Shown piece by piece: positions 23,272-35,931 of a stretch of 64,000 nt of DNA. Positions within the stretch are counted from its first letter, which is position 1, and each line of letters starts with the position of its first letter. This DNA is from Cryptomeria japonica. Its lineage: Eukaryota > Streptophyta > Pinopsida > Cupressales > Cupressaceae. The notes under the pieces are model-generated. The model made no database searches and was not told where the DNA came from. It worked only from the letters and a program-made list of their open reading frames with translations. The position numbers and the translations under genes were made by a program. The stretch is from the NCBI RefSeq assembly GCF_030272615.1, contig NC_081413.1:605492709-605556708 (forward strand), written 5' to 3'.

Positions 23272-23287
23272 CCAGGCTCTGATACCA
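23272..23287 (-). promoter_or_regulatory. Primer-binding site of element A
   Basis: Minus strand reads TGGTATCAGAGCCTGG two bases inside the 5' LTR. This is the classic plant LTR-element site complementary to the initiator methionine tRNA 3' end. It fixes the element's orientation. Confidence 0.92.
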
Positions 23288-23289
23288 AT

Positions 23290-24046
23290 TGTTAGGATTC
23301 CCAAAGATACTGATAGGGGGGGTGAATTAGTATCTGACTGGTAAAAGAATTTTCTTAACTTATAACATGAAAAGCATATTAAAACTATGTACCGGTAAAC
23401 TAGAAGTAATGCAGCAAATAAGAACAAGCACAACATGAAAAGCACACCATAACACAATATTTTTAACGAGGAAACCCGGTGTGGGAAAAACCTCGGTGGG
23501 ATTTGTGACCCACAATATTCGCTTACTGGCCAATAAGGGAATATTACTATTTACAATAGGGGCCTGCACATGCAGGAAGGCCAAGTGCCTAGAGCTCACT
23601 GCTCAATTACAAAAGAAGTCACACTGACTTACAAAAATTGATTATACAAATCCAATGATTTGTACTACTTCAAATTAGCATCTGCTATGCCAGATTCAGT
23701 ACCGGTTTAAGCTCTGGTACATACATAAACCCTTATCCAATAATTGCCATATTAGGTCTGCTATTATATTTTCATACTTCACTTATTAAATGATCTATAG
23801 TGATATCATACTTATATGAGTCATATTACAATCTGCCAAGTCGGCTTACAAAAGATTTTACAATTAATTACAAAATATAAATACACAAAATTCTTGTCGG
23901 CCAGGGTGTCGGTAATCTTCCTTTCTGGTGCCGATGTTGTGTATGCCGTTGTAGAGTTTTCTTGTGTCATATGATTGCAAGGTTGCCATCAATGACAATA
24001 ACTTCAATCACCTACAATTTCTCATTGGAGTGTGCATTTGCCAACA
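23290..24046 (-). repeat. 5' LTR of element A
   Basis: Begins TGTTAGGATTCCC and ends TTTGCCAACA at 24046, followed by the gagta duplication. A catataag TATA-type signal on the minus strand lies around 23812-23822. Differences from the 3' LTR are scattered substitutions and small indels, so the insertion is not recent. Confidence 0.9.
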
Positions 24047-24740
24047 GAGTAAGTTATGAACATTATTTTAAAAATATGTAAGGAGAGAATCTGTAGAAAA
24101 TTCAATTTAGTTTCTAAGCTACTAGTTGTTTTTTTTTAAAAAGAAACTATACATTTGATCAAAAATTGAAATTTCAATACAGTGGTACTAAAATTTCAGG
24201 AAAAAAATAAGTAGGTGTATGTCTAACCACCCTAATCACAATCAAAATGCTATTTTTTTATAAGATTTATGATATAAATAGTAGACTCTTGTTTAGATGT
24301 GACATATTTTTTTGTAATTTTTTATGAAGTAAATAATTAATTATGATTTTTTTACTACAACTTTTCAAAATTTCAAAAACTCCTACGTCTAACCACCTTA
24401 ACTTGGTCTAAACTTTATGAAATTCATTTTTTTTTCATATAGTAGATGAAGCATAGAATGTAACACATGTTTCAGATTCAAAAAATGTGATACCATTTGA
24501 AAATTATGTGTGTTTTTTAATTAGCCTATCAATCAAGACTTTAGTCATAATTTAAATATAAAATAAATAATAATTATTTATTAAGATCAAAATAAGACAA
24601 TCCTTATATTGTTGGAAAACTGAGAACATCCTTAAAAATCCTTTTTCATTTTATCAATTTAGGCTAAAAAAAAAAGTCGTCAGCCACTAGTGCGAAGTCT
24701 GGAAAATAAAAAAATACTCAAAAACACATTTTTTCTGTTG
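24047..24740 (+). mobile_element. E2 subterminal region (continues after element A)
   Basis: Starts with the second gagta and continues agttatgaacatta, matching E1 at about 30660-31365 almost base for base (ctaagctactagttg, tcctacgtcta.ccacctta, gttgact). AT-rich and non-coding. It leads into the tandem array. Confidence 0.8.
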
Positions 24741-27671
24741 ACTTAGAACACCATACGACCCCTAAGCACACCTAAGGTTTCATATGGCATTCTAAGGGGT
24801 CGTATGGTGTCCTAAGGGGTCATAGGACACCATATGACCCCTAACGACACCATATAGTGTCCTAAAGGCTCATATGGTGTCCTAAGGGGTCATAGGACAC
24901 CATATGACCTCTTAGGACACAATACAATCCCTAACAACACCTAAGGGGTCATATGATGTCGTTAGGGGTTGTATGGTGTCGTAAGGGGTCATAGGACACC
25001 ATATGACCCCTCAGGGTACCATACAACCCCTAACAACACCATGTATGGTGTCTTGAGGGCTCATATGATGTCCTAAGGGGTCATAGGACACCATGTGACA
25101 CCTTACGACATGATATGACCCCTAATGACACCTAAGGGGTTATATGGTGTTGGTAGGTGTTGTATGGTGTCCTAAGGGATCATATGATGCCATATGACCC
25201 CTTAAGACACCATACAACCCCTAAGGACACCTAAGGTGTCATATGGTGTCATAAGGGGTTGTATGGTGTCCTAAGGGGTCATAGGACACCATATGACCCC
25301 TTACAACACCATACGAGCCATAAAAACACCATATGGTGTCCTAAGGGCTCATATGATGTCCTAAGGGGTCATAGGAAACCATATGACCACTTAAGACATG
25401 ATACGACCCCTAACAACACCTAAGGGGTCATATGATGTCGTTAGAGGTCATATGGTGTCCTAAGGGGTCATAGGACACCATATGACCCCTTAGGACATGA
25501 TACGACCCCTAACAACACATAAGGGGTCATATGGTGTCGCTGGGGGTTGTATGGTGTCTTAAGGGGTCATAGAACACCATACGACCCCTGTCCTACGACC
25601 CCTTAGGACACTATACAACCCCTAATGACACCATATGGCCCCTTAGGTGTTCTTAGGGGTATATGGTGTCTTAAGGGGTCATATTATGTCCTATGACCCC
25701 ATAGGACACCATACGACCCCTACCGACAACATTGACACCTTAGGTGTCCTTAGGGGTCGTATTGTGTCCTAAGGGGTCATATTGTGTCCTATGACCCCTT
25801 AGGACTCTATACGACCCCTAACGACACCATATGACTCCTTAGATGTTGTTAGGGGTCGTATCATGTCCTCAGAGGTCATATGGTGTCCTATGACCCCTTA
25901 TGACCCCATATGAGTCCTTAGGACACCATATGGTCTCGTTAGGGATTGTATGGTGTCCTAAGTGGTCATTTGGTGTCCTATGACCTCTTAGGACACCATA
26001 TGACCCCTTAGAACACCATACAACCCCTAATGACACCTAAGGTGTTATATGGTGTTGTTAGGGGTCGTATGGAGTCCAAATGGGTCATAGCACACCATAT
26101 GACCTCTAGAGACACCATACAACCCCTAATGACACCATATGATGTCCTAAGGGCTCATATGGTGTCTTAAGGGGTCACAGGACACCATATTACCCCTTTG
26201 GATACAATATGACACTTAAGAGGTCATATGATGTGGTTAGCAGTCTTATGGTGTCCTAAGGGTCATAAGACACCATATGACCCTTTAGGACACCATACAA
26301 CCCCTAACGACATCATATAGTGTTGTAAGGGCTTATATGGAGTCCTAAGGGGTCATAGGACACCATATGACCCCTTATGACACCATACAATCCCTAACAA
26401 CACCTAAGTTGTCATATGGTGTTGTTAGGGGTTGTATGGTGTCCTAAGGGGTCATAGGACACTATATGACCCCTTAGGACACCATACGACCCCTAACAAC
26501 ACGTAATGAGTCATATGGTTTCCTAAGTGGTCGTATGGTGTCCTAAGGGGTCATAGGATACCATATGACCCCTTAGGACACCATACGACCCCTAATGATA
26601 GCATATGGTGTCCTAAGGGCTCATATGGTGTCCTAAGGGGTCATAGGACACCATATGACCCCTTAAGACATGATACAATCCCTAATGACACCTAAAGGGT
26701 CATATGTTGTTGTGAGGGGTCGTATGGTGTCCTAAGGGGTCATAGGACGCCATATGACCCCTTAGGACATTATATGACCCCTAACGACATCATATGACCC
26801 CTTAGGTGTCCTTAGGGGTCGTATAGTGTCATTAGGGGTCATATAGTGTCCTATGACCCCTTACGACTCCATATGACCCCTAATAACACCATATGACCCC
26901 TTATGTGTCATTAGGGATCATATCATGTCCTAAGGGGTCATATGGTGCCCTATAACCCCTTAGGACACCATATGATTTTTTTAGGGGTCGTATGGTGTCC
27001 TATGACCCCTTAAGACACCATATGACCCCTTAGGACACCATACAACCCCTAACAACACCTAAGTGGCACCATATGATCCCTTAGGACACCATATGGTTTC
27101 GTTAGGGGTCATACGGTGTCCTATGACCCCTTAAGACACCATATGACCACTTAGGACACCATACAACCCCTAACGACACCTAAGGTGTCATATGCTATCA
27201 TTAGGGGTTGTATGGAGTCCTAAGGGGTAATAGGACACCATATGACCCCTTAGGACACCATAGGACCCCTGACAACACCATATGGTGTCCTAAGGGCTTA
27301 TATGGTGTCATAATGGGTCATAGGACACCATATGACCCATTAGGACATGATATGACACGTAAGGTGTCATATGGTTTCTTTAGGCATTATATGGAGTCCT
27401 AAGGGGTCATAGGACACCATATGACCCCTAATAAAACCATACAACTACTAAGGACACCTAAGGGGTCATGTGGTGTCCTTAGGGGTCGTATCATGTACCA
27501 TATGACCCCTTAGGATACCATACAACCCCTAACGAAACCATATGACCCCTTAGGTGTCATTAGGGTCGTATGGTGTCCTAAGGGGACATATGGTGTCCTA
27601 TGACCACTTAGGACACCATATGACCCCTAACGACATTATATGACCCCTCAGGTGTTGTTAGGGGTGGTATC
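24741..27671. repeat. Satellite-like array in E2, 20-bp unit in both orientations
   Basis: About 2.9 kb built from a 20-bp unit, ggtgtcctaaggggtcatat, and its reverse complement atatgaccccttaggacacc, alternating with small variants (gttaggggtcgtat, ataggacacc). Alternating orientation makes the whole array able to fold back on itself. It is truncated on the right by insertion of element B at 27672. E1 carries the same unit in a 90-bp higher-order arrangement. Confidence 0.9.
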
Positions 27672-28566
27672 TGTTGGCAATTGACACTCATCGGATTCAT
27701 TTTATTGTCATTGATGGCAACAAGACTAGATGGAAGTCATATACTAGCATTAGGAAGCACATATTGGCAGAAACTGACATTGGAGTATCGAGGATTACAT
27801 CGGCATCAGTACTTGAAGGAAGCTGACATCAAGGAAGATTTATTTAGTAAATCATTTTTGTAATTATTGTCGAGGCCGACATTGAATATCTTTGTAATGT
27901 ATTGTAAGATGATATAAGGCATATTATTTGTAATGGGTATATAGGTCAGTTTGCTAGGTCATTTTGAATATGACATAGGATATGAGATAGGATGCGACAT
28001 AGGAGAATATAGCAGAACTATATACTATGAAGTATATGTATGTAGATCATTTGTATGCGAGTGTTATATTTTGCAATGATCTGTAGATAGCTTGGAAAGA
28101 ATTCTTAGAGGAGAAGATATATCGGTAGTAGTGTTCAAGCTTTATGAACCGGTATAGAGCAGAGCTAGAACCAGAACTCTATTTATAGCAGATTCATTTT
28201 TGAGTTCAATTTTGTTGTTTTACTTCAGCAGAAGCTTGTAGTCAGTGAGACTCTTTAGTGATGAGCAGTATGCTTTAGGCAATGTGCCTTCCTGCATGTG
28301 CAGGTCCCCATTATATGTAATATCCATTCATATGGCCAGTGAACTGATATTGTGGGTCACAAATCCCACCATGGTTTTTCCTCTTTGATTTTTCCACATA
28401 TAAATCCCATGTGTCATGGTGTTCATTTATGTGGATGGTTTATTTGCTTCAAGTTATATTTTTATTTGTTTACTGGATTATATGTGTATGGTATAAAAGG
28501 GTAAAATCTTGTGTTATCGGTAGAACACTGATTCACCCCCCCTTTCAATGTTCTTGGATCCCAACA
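27672..28566 (+). repeat. 5' LTR of element B
   Basis: Begins TGTTGGCAATTGACACTCAT and ends GATCCCAACA, followed three bases later by the primer site. Contains cctgcatgtgcagg (28292-28305) and gggtcacaaatcccacc (about 28352), the counterparts of conserved phrases in the LTRs of A and C read in reverse, and the U5 hairpin at 28523-28553. A gtataaaag TATA-type string near 28490 lies close to the 3' end, so its role is uncertain. Confidence 0.85.
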
Positions 28567-28568
28567 TT

Positions 28569-28584
28569 TGGTATCAGAGCCTGG
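28569..28584 (+). promoter_or_regulatory. Primer-binding site of element B
   Basis: TGGTATCAGAGCCTGG, identical to element A's site and located just inside the 5' LTR. Complementary to the initiator methionine tRNA 3' end. Confidence 0.92.
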
Positions 28585-28640
28585 TACCTCGGAAGAAGTT
28601 TAACAGCTTGAGGAAGATCCTGAAACTGGAATCTTTGAAC

Positions 28641-29633
28641 ATGGCTATGGAGAAGCAACTTGAGATGGCTCTTGAGGATTATGATGTGGAAAGGATAAAG
28701 AACTTGAAATTGCAAGATGAATTGAACTCTACTAATGAGTTCATTCGTATCCTCCAAGAAAGGTTATCATCAGCTCAAGCCAAGAGAAAGGAACTTTTGC
28801 AAAACCCGGATGATGAGGAGAAGAATGCACTTAAGGAACAATGTCAGAAACTAAGTCAAGAAAACATGCTCATGAAGAATGAAATGCAAGATCTGACTAT
28901 GAGGTTATCAAAAGATATTGAGGACAGAAAGAAAAAGGAAGATAATCTTGTTATATGTCTGAAGAACAAATTTGATGAATGTGGCAAATTGAATCATGAG
29001 AATAATTTGTTGAGAACTTATTTGACACGCTCCCAAAACAATGAACAAGAACTTGAAAGACAAATAACTACTCTAAGAGATGATCTGACTACTGCAAGTG
29101 AATATAAAGAAAAAATCAGGATTAGTGTTGCACAGTTGGATGACTTATTGAAAAGACAAAGGCAGATTGATGATTCTAGAGGACTTAGATTTGTACAAGG
29201 TGAAAGCTCCGGTACTACAAATGAAGATCAGACAAACAGTATGCAGAACTCATCAGAACAGAGGAAACCGGTAAGGCAATATAATGCTTATAAATTCAAT
29301 GGAAGATGTTTTGTTTGCAATAAATTTGGGCATATGGCTAAAGAATGTAGAAATAAACCAAATCAAAACTACAATTTTGTTCCCGGTCAATGTACAAATT
29401 GCAAGAAATATGATCATAGATCAGAAGATTGTAGAATGAATGTTAAATGTCATGCATGTGGAAAGTTTGGACATTTTTCTAATCACTTTAGGTCAAGGAA
29501 TGACTTTGGATTTGTCAAAGCAATTCAGAAGAACAATGTTACATGTTATGCATGCAACAAAATAGGTCATATTGCTAAGTATTGCAGAAGCAAGACTCAG
29601 CCGGTTAACAATGATAAAGATAATGAGAAATGA
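28641..29633 (+). CDS. Gag-like protein of element B: coiled coil plus four zinc-knuckle modules
   Basis: The longest intact gag frame of the family here: 330 codons from MAMEKQLEMALEDYDVERIK to a TGA at 29631-29633. The start is chosen by homology to MENLRKQLE in A and C; the frame is open further upstream through the primer site. Residues 1-185 are heptad-rich coiled coil. Zinc knuckles: CFVCNKFGHMAKEC, CTNCKKYDHRSEDC, CHACGKFGHFSNHF (last Cys lost to Phe) and CYACNKIGHIAKYC. The tail found in the relatives (WIRKSD...) is out of frame after the stop at 29633, so this copy is slightly shortened. Expected to bind element RNA and build particles; inferred from the knuckles only. Confidence 0.85.
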   Translation: MAMEKQLEMALEDYDVERIKNLKLQDELNSTNEFIRILQERLSSAQAKRKELLQNPDDEEKNALKEQCQKLSQENMLMKNEMQDLTMRLSKDIEDRKKKEDNLVICLKNKFDECGKLNHENNLLRTYLTRSQNNEQELERQITTLRDDLTTASEYKEKIRISVAQLDDLLKRQRQIDDSRGLRFVQGESSGTTNEDQTNSMQNSSEQRKPVRQYNAYKFNGRCFVCNKFGHMAKECRNKPNQNYNFVPGQCTNCKKYDHRSEDCRMNVKCHACGKFGHFSNHFRSRNDFGFVKAIQKNNVTCYACNKIGHIAKYCRSKTQPVNNDKDNEK

Positions 29634-30131
29634 AAGCGGAAGGTAGATGAAATACAATAAGATCACACCAAGAGATGGGTTAGAAAATCTAAAGAACCAA
29701 GTGGAGATGGATCTACACCGGTAACTCCACTGGTAGAACAGGGTATTCCTCCACTGGTAATTGAGGAATAAGCCTTAGGGCTTGGAAAATTCATTGCAAA
29801 ATCTTGCATATTACCCTAGAGGAGATCTAAGGAGAACTGGAGAGTTGTGTTAATCATAGATAAAGGTTCACCCGACACAAGATTGTGAAACCAGCACCCA
29901 GTAGGGTTGGTCGCAAAGAATTTATTATAGAGAAATATTATGGTTTTATTCGCTGATAAAAAGGGTAAGTGAATTCATTTTCACTCATTGAGCATTCAAG
30001 CATTCAAAGTGAAGAAAAGGCAAATTCCAAGCGAATTAAGAGAAAGTAAAGGCATTGTGAAAGGATTTCGATCAATTATCTGAGAAGCACTAAATCTTCC
30101 ACCAGCGTTCACTTTCAGGTATTCTTCGGAA
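29634..30131 (+). other. Spacer between gag and ORF2 in element B
   Basis: Holds the frameshifted remnant of the gag C-terminus (about 29640-29770, readable as RWVRKSKEPSGDG...) and then about 350 bp of non-coding leader to ORF2. Equivalent spacers occur in A (21818-22117), C (57496-57798) and D. ORF2 therefore has its own start codon and is not fused to gag. Confidence 0.6.
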
Positions 30132-30564
30132 ATGACATTTCGATCTTCAACTCATACTTTCATTGCAAATCCCACCATTATCGAAGTCAAGGATAGGTTA
30201 AGGCCCGTATTCGAGGAGGTTCCCCTGATTGCTAAGAAAGAAGACTATGCGGGAGCATTTTCTAGGGTTCTTGATGGCATGATGTATGTTGAAGATGTAA
30301 GGGCATACATTCACTACACCCTGGAAGATCTAGGCACAGAGGAAATCAAAATCATGTATCAATCCATGATAATGGGAGACTCCAGAACCATCAAGTCAGA
30401 ATACAAAGCAATTGAGGATCTAGGGTTAACCGATATTCTGAACATACTAAAATTCAAGGATGAAATCATTAGATACGTTCTAAGTAGGCTTCACAACAAG
30501 TTTATCTGGCTGGATCGACCTTACATGATAATGAAGGAGGCTATTCAAGTAGTCACCAGCTTAC
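30132..30564 (+). pseudogene. ORF2 of element B, N-terminal part (interrupted by E1)
   Basis: Starts MTFRSSTHTFIANPTIIEV and matches the N-terminal block of ORF2 in A and C (RPVFEEVPLIAKKED, AFSRVLDGM, YIHYTLEDLG, IIRYVLSRLH, IMKEAIQVVTSL). Reading is open until E1 breaks it at 30565; the frame resumes at 36548 with LPKVRQEPSKKVSNTEV. Joined in register with the sister copies, about 144 codons lie on this side. Confidence 0.8.
30561..30564. repeat. Target-site duplication of E1 (left copy, ttac)
   Basis: ttac (possibly cttac) is repeated at 36544-36547. Taking one copy out with E1 restores the reading frame and protein homology of ORF2. Confidence 0.75.
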
Positions 30565-31589
30565 GAGTATGTGCAGGATCATGGTGTGCCAAAACAAACC
30601 CTTAAGTGGCAATGAAATTTCAGAAAAATTAGAGTTATGCAACTTGACATGAAAATTTGAATAAGTTGTGAACATTATTTTTAAAATATGTAAGAAGAGA
30701 ATCTATATAAAGTTGAATTTAGTTTCTAAGCTACTAGTTGTTTTTTGAAAAAAAAAATCCTATTTGATGAAAATTTCAAATTTCAATGCAGTGGTGCTAA
30801 AATTTCAGGAAAAAGATAAGAAGTAGACATATGTCTGACCACCCTAATCACAATCAAATCATAATATTTTTTTATAATATTTATAATATAAGTATTAGAC
30901 TCATGTCCAGATGTGACACATATTTTTTTATATTTTTTTATAAATTAAATAATTACTTATGAATTTTTTACTGCAGCTTTTCAGAAATTCAGAAACTCCT
31001 ACGTCTTACCACCTTAACTTGGTCAAAACCTTATGAAATTTAATTTTTTTAATTTTTCCCTATAGTAGACGAAGCATAGGATGTGATTCATGTTTCGGAT
31101 TCAAAAAATGTTATACCGTTTGAAAGTTATGAGTGTTTTTCAATTAGTCTATCAATCAGGACTATTGTTAGAATTCAATTAGAAAATAAATAATTATTAT
31201 TTATTAAAGTCGAAATAAGACAAACCTTATATTCTTGGAAAGCTGAGAACGTCCTTAAAAAACTATTTTTGTTTTATCAATTTTGGCTACAAAAAAAAGT
31301 CATTAGCCATTAGTGTAAAGTCTGGAAAATCAAGGAATACTAAAAAACACATTTTTTCAGTTGACTTTCTAGGCTTGTCACTTCCAAGCCAAATCCCAAA
31401 GCATTCCCGAGCCAAAATTTTAAATTTGAAATTTGTACAACAAATATCAGATATCCGGTACAATCGGATATCCGATTTTAATAAGTAAATTCACTAACTA
31501 AATTTGCACATAATTAATCTATTATTTATTAATATATTAATATATAGTATTTTAATATATTAATTTATAAATAATTTAGTATATGATAT

Positions 31590-31790
31590 TAGGGAGAGAG
31601 AGAGAGAGAGGGGGGGGAGGGGAGAGAGAGAGATTAGGGGAGAGAGGGGGGAGAGGGAGAGAAAGAGAGAGAGGGGGGGAGAGAGGGGCGAGGGGGGAGA
31701 GAGAGAGGGGGGGGAGAAGGATTAGGGGAGAGAGGGACGAGGGGGGAGAGAGAGAGAGAGTGAGAGAGAGAGGTGGGGGAAATAGAGAGT
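31590..31790. repeat. GA/GGGA microsatellite in E1
   Basis: About 200 bp of purine-only sequence (gagagag, gggg), at the left border of the satellite array. It is mirrored by a pyrimidine tract at the right border (35692-35950), so the two form an inverted pair. Confidence 0.95.
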
Positions 31791-34700
31791 GACCATAAGG
31801 GGTCATATGTTGTCCTTAGGGGTCATATGGTGTCCCATGACCCCTTAGGACACCATATGACCCATAACAACACAATTTGGTGTCTTAGGGGGTCACATGG
31901 TGTTCTAAGGGGTCGTAGGACACAATATGACCCCTATGGACACCATATGACTCATAACGACCCAATATGGTGTCATAAGGGGTTGTATGATGTCCTTAGG
32001 GGTCATATGGTGTCCCATGATCCCTTAGGAAACCAAATTCTATCATTATGAGTCATATTGTGTCCTAAGGGGTAATATTGTGTCCTAAGGGGTCATGGGA
32101 CACCATATGACCCCTAAGGACAACATACGACCCCTTATGACACCATATTGGGTCGTTATGGGTCGTATGGTGTCATAAGGGGTCATAATGATACAATTTG
32201 GTGTATTAAGGGGTCATATCATGTCCTAAGGGGTCATAGGACACAATATGACCCCTTAGGACAGCATAGGACCCATAACGACCCAATATAGTGTCTTAAG
32301 GGGTCATATGGTGTCCTAAGGGGTTGTAGGACACAATATGACCCCTATGGACACCATATAACTCATAATGACCCAATATGGTGTCATAAGGGGTCATATG
32401 TTGTCCATAAGGGTCATATGGTGTCCCATGACCCCTTAGGACACCATATGACCCATAACGACATAATTTGGTGCCTTAAGGGGTCATATGGTGTCCTAAG
32501 GGTTCATAGGACACAATATGACCCCTTAGGACACCATAGGACCCATAACGACCCAATATGGTGTCTTAAGGGGTCATATGGTGTCCTAAGGGGTCGTAGG
32601 ACACAATATGACTCCTATGGACACCATATGACTCATAACGACCCAATATGTTGTCATAAGGGGTTGTATGTTGTCCTAAGGGGTCATATGGTGTCCCATG
32701 ACCCCTTAGGCCACCATATGACCCATAATGACTCAATTTCATGTCTTAAGGGGTCATATGGTGTCCCATGACCCCTTAGGCCACCATATGACCCATAACG
32801 ACTCAATTTGGTGTCTTAAGGGGTCATATGATGTCCTAAGGGGTCGCAGGACACAATATGACCCCTTAGGACACCATATGACCCATAACAACCCAATATG
32901 AAGTATTAAGGGGTCATATGGTTTCTGAAGGGGTCGTAGGACACAATATGACCCCTTAGGACACCATAGGATGCCTAATGAAACCATTTGACTCATAATG
33001 ACCCCATACGGTGTCATAAGGGGTCGTATGTTGTCCCATGGTTTCCCATGGCCCCTTAGGACACAATATGACCCATAACAACAAATTTGGTGTCTTAAGG
33101 GGTCATATGGTGTCCTAAGGGGTCGTAGGACACAATATGACCCCTATGGACACCATATGACTCATAATGATCCAATATGGTGTCATAAGGGATCGTATGT
33201 TGTACTTAGGGGTCATATGGTGTTCCATGACCCCTTAGTACACCATATGACCCATAACTCCATAATTTGGTATCTTAAGGAGTTGTATGGTGTCCTAAGG
33301 GGTCGTAGGACACAATATGATCCCTTAGGATACCATATAACCCATAACGACTCAATATGGTGTCGTAAGGGGTTGTATGTTGTCTTTAGGGGTCATATGG
33401 TGTCCTATGATCCCTTAGGACACAATATGACCCATAACGACAAAATTTGGTGTCTTAAGGGGTCATATGGTGTCCTAAGGGGTCGTAGGACACAATATGA
33501 CCCCTATGGACACCATATGACTCATAGAGACCCAATATGGTGTCATAAGGGCTCGTATGTTGTCCTTAGGGGTCATATGGAATCCCATGACCCCTTAGGA
33601 CACCATATGACCCATAATGACACAATTTGGTGTCTTAAGGGGTCATATGGTGTCCCATGACCCCTTAGGACAAAATATGACCGCTTAGGATACAATATGA
33701 CCGCTTAAGACACAATATGACCCATAACGACATAAATTGGTGTCTTAAGGGGTCATATGATGTCTTAAGAGGTTATAGGACACAATATGACCCCTATGGA
33801 CACCATATGACTCATAACGACCCAATATGGTGTCATAAGGGCTTGTATGTTGTCCTTAGGGGTCATATGGTGTCCCATGACCCCTTAGGATGCCATATGA
33901 CCCATAACGACACAATTTATTGTCTTAAGGGGTCATATGGTGTCCTAAGGGGTAGTAGGACACAATATAACCCCTTAGGATACCATATGACCCATAACAA
34001 CCCAATATGGCATCTTAAGGGGTCATATGGTGTCCTAAGGGGTCGTAGGACACAATATGACCCCTTAGGACACCATAGCACCCATAACAACCTAATATGG
34101 TGTCATAAGGGGTCGTATGTTGACCTTAGGGGTCATATGTGTCCCACGACCCCTTAGGACACAATATGACCCATAACGACAAAATTTGGTGTCTTAAGGG
34201 GTCATATGGTGTCTTAAGGGGTCTTAGGACATAATATGACCCCTATCATATGACCCATAACGATCCATTATGGTGTCATAAGAGCTCGTATATTGTCCTT
34301 AGGAGTCATATGGTGTCCCATGACCCCGTAGGACACCATATGACCCATAACAACATAATTTGGTGTCTTAAGGGGTCATATGGTGTCCTAAAGGGTTGTA
34401 GGACACAATATCACCCCTTAGGACACCATATGACCCATAACGATCCATTATGGTGTCTTAAGGGGTCATATGGTGTCCTAAGGGGTCGTAGGACACAATA
34501 TGACCCGTTAGGACACCATAGGACCCATAACAACCCAATATGGTGTCATAAGGGGTTGTACATTGAACTTAGGGGTCATATGGTATCCCATGATCCCTTA
34601 GGACACAATATGACCCATAATGACACAATTTGGTGTCTTAAGGGGTCATATGGTGTCCTCAAGGGTCATAGGACATAATATGACCCCTATGGACACCATA

Positions 34701-35691
34701 TGACTCATAACGATCCAATATGGTGTCAGAAGGGGTTGTATATTTTCCTTAGGGGTCATATGGTGTCCCACAACCCCTTAGGATACCATATGACCCATAA
34801 TGAAACAATTTGGTGTCTTAAGGGGTTATAGGGTGTCTTAAGGGGTCATAAGACACAATATGACCCCTAAGGACACCATAGGACCCGTAACAACCCAATA
34901 GTGTGTCTTAAGGGGTCATATGGTGTTCTAATGGGTCGTAGGACACAATATGACCCCTTAAGACACCATAGGACCTATAACAACCCAATATGGTGTTGTA
35001 AGGAGTCCTATGTTGTCCTTAGGGGTCATATGGAGTCCCATGACCCATTAGGACACCATATGACCCCTAATGACATAATTTGGTGTCTTAAGGGGTCATA
35101 TAGTGTCCTTAGGGGTCGTAGGACACAATATGACCCCTTAGGACACCATAGGACCCATAACGACCCAATATGATGTCATAAGGCATCGTATGTTGTCCTT
35201 AGGGGTCATATGGTGTCCCATGACCTCTTAGGACATAGTATGGCCCATAACGACACAATTTGGTGTCTTAAGGGGTCATATGGCATCCTAAGGGGTTGTA
35301 GGACACAACATGACCCCTTAAGACACCATAGGACCCATAACGACCCAATATGGTGTCTTAAGGGGTCATATGGTATCCTAAGGAGTTGTAGGACACAATA
35401 TGACCCCTTAGGACATCATATAACCCCTAACGATACCATATGACCCCTAGCGACACCTTATGGTGTCATAAGGGGTCATATGACCCATAATGACACCATA
35501 TAGAGTCATAAAGGGTTATATTATGTCCTAATGGGTCATATGATGTCTTAAAGGGGTCATATGACACAAGATGACCCCTTAGAATATAATATGACCCATA
35601 ACGACACAATTTGGTGTCTTAAGGGGTTATATGGTGTCCTAAGGGGTTGTAGGACACAATATGACCCCTTAGGACACCATAGGACCCATAA
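31791..35691. repeat. Satellite-like array in E1, about 90-bp higher-order unit
   Basis: A 90-bp unit: ggtgtcttaaggggtcatat, ggtgtcctaaggggtcgtag, gacacaatatgaccccttag, and a 30-bp end piece containing acccataacgac. It is repeated with variants for 3.9 kb. Each unit contains the 20-bp motif in both orientations. Because 90 is divisible by 3, long open frames with a 30-residue periodicity persist by arithmetic, not by evident selection. Confidence 0.92.
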
Positions 35692-35779
35692 TATCTCTCT
35701 CCCTCTCCCCTAATCTCTCTATCTCTCTCTCTCCCTTCCCTCTTCCCATCTCTCTCTCCCTTCACCCTCTCCATCTCTA

Positions 35780-35836
<57 letters not shown>

Positions 35837-35846
35837 ATCTCTCTAT

Positions 35847-35931
<85 letters not shown>

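Larger units (their letters stand above)
17425..24046 (-). mobile_element. LTR retroelement A: gag plus ORF2, no polymerase
   Basis: A complete 6.6-kb element: LTRs of about 744 and 757 bp beginning TGTTAGG and ending CCAACA, 5-bp target duplications, a TGGTATCAGAGCC primer site and polypurine tracts, all consistent with minus orientation. The interior has only a zinc-knuckle gag and one long ORF2, both with a few stops or shifts. From primer site to polypurine tract there is no room for, and no trace of, protease, RT, RNase H or integrase. Hence a non-autonomous, gag-carrying element (comparable in concept to TR-GAG elements). Confidence 0.88.

Noticed and set aside
24741-27671. CRISPR-like appearance of short regular repeats
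   Set aside because: The 20-bp unit is contiguous, alternates strand and has no unique spacers. The context is a plant transposon.
28567-28590. tRNA-like sequence near the LTR junctions
   Set aside because: Only the 3'-end complement (TGGTATCAGAGCC) is present, i.e. a primer-binding site, not a tRNA gene. No cloverleaf found in the window.
31576-31806. Pro/Leu/Ser-rich or Arg/Glu/Gly-rich ORFs, and the Arg-Glu ORF at 35835-36026
   Set aside because: Translations of the GA/CT microsatellites in E1, with no unique sequence.
31773-35443. Long plus-strand open frames (up to 167 codons) with a 30-residue repeat containing HHMTHNDPIWC
   Set aside because: They lie entirely in the 90-bp satellite array. 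A repeat length divisible by three keeps frames open without selection. No start context, no unique sequence, and stops appear wherever the unit varies.
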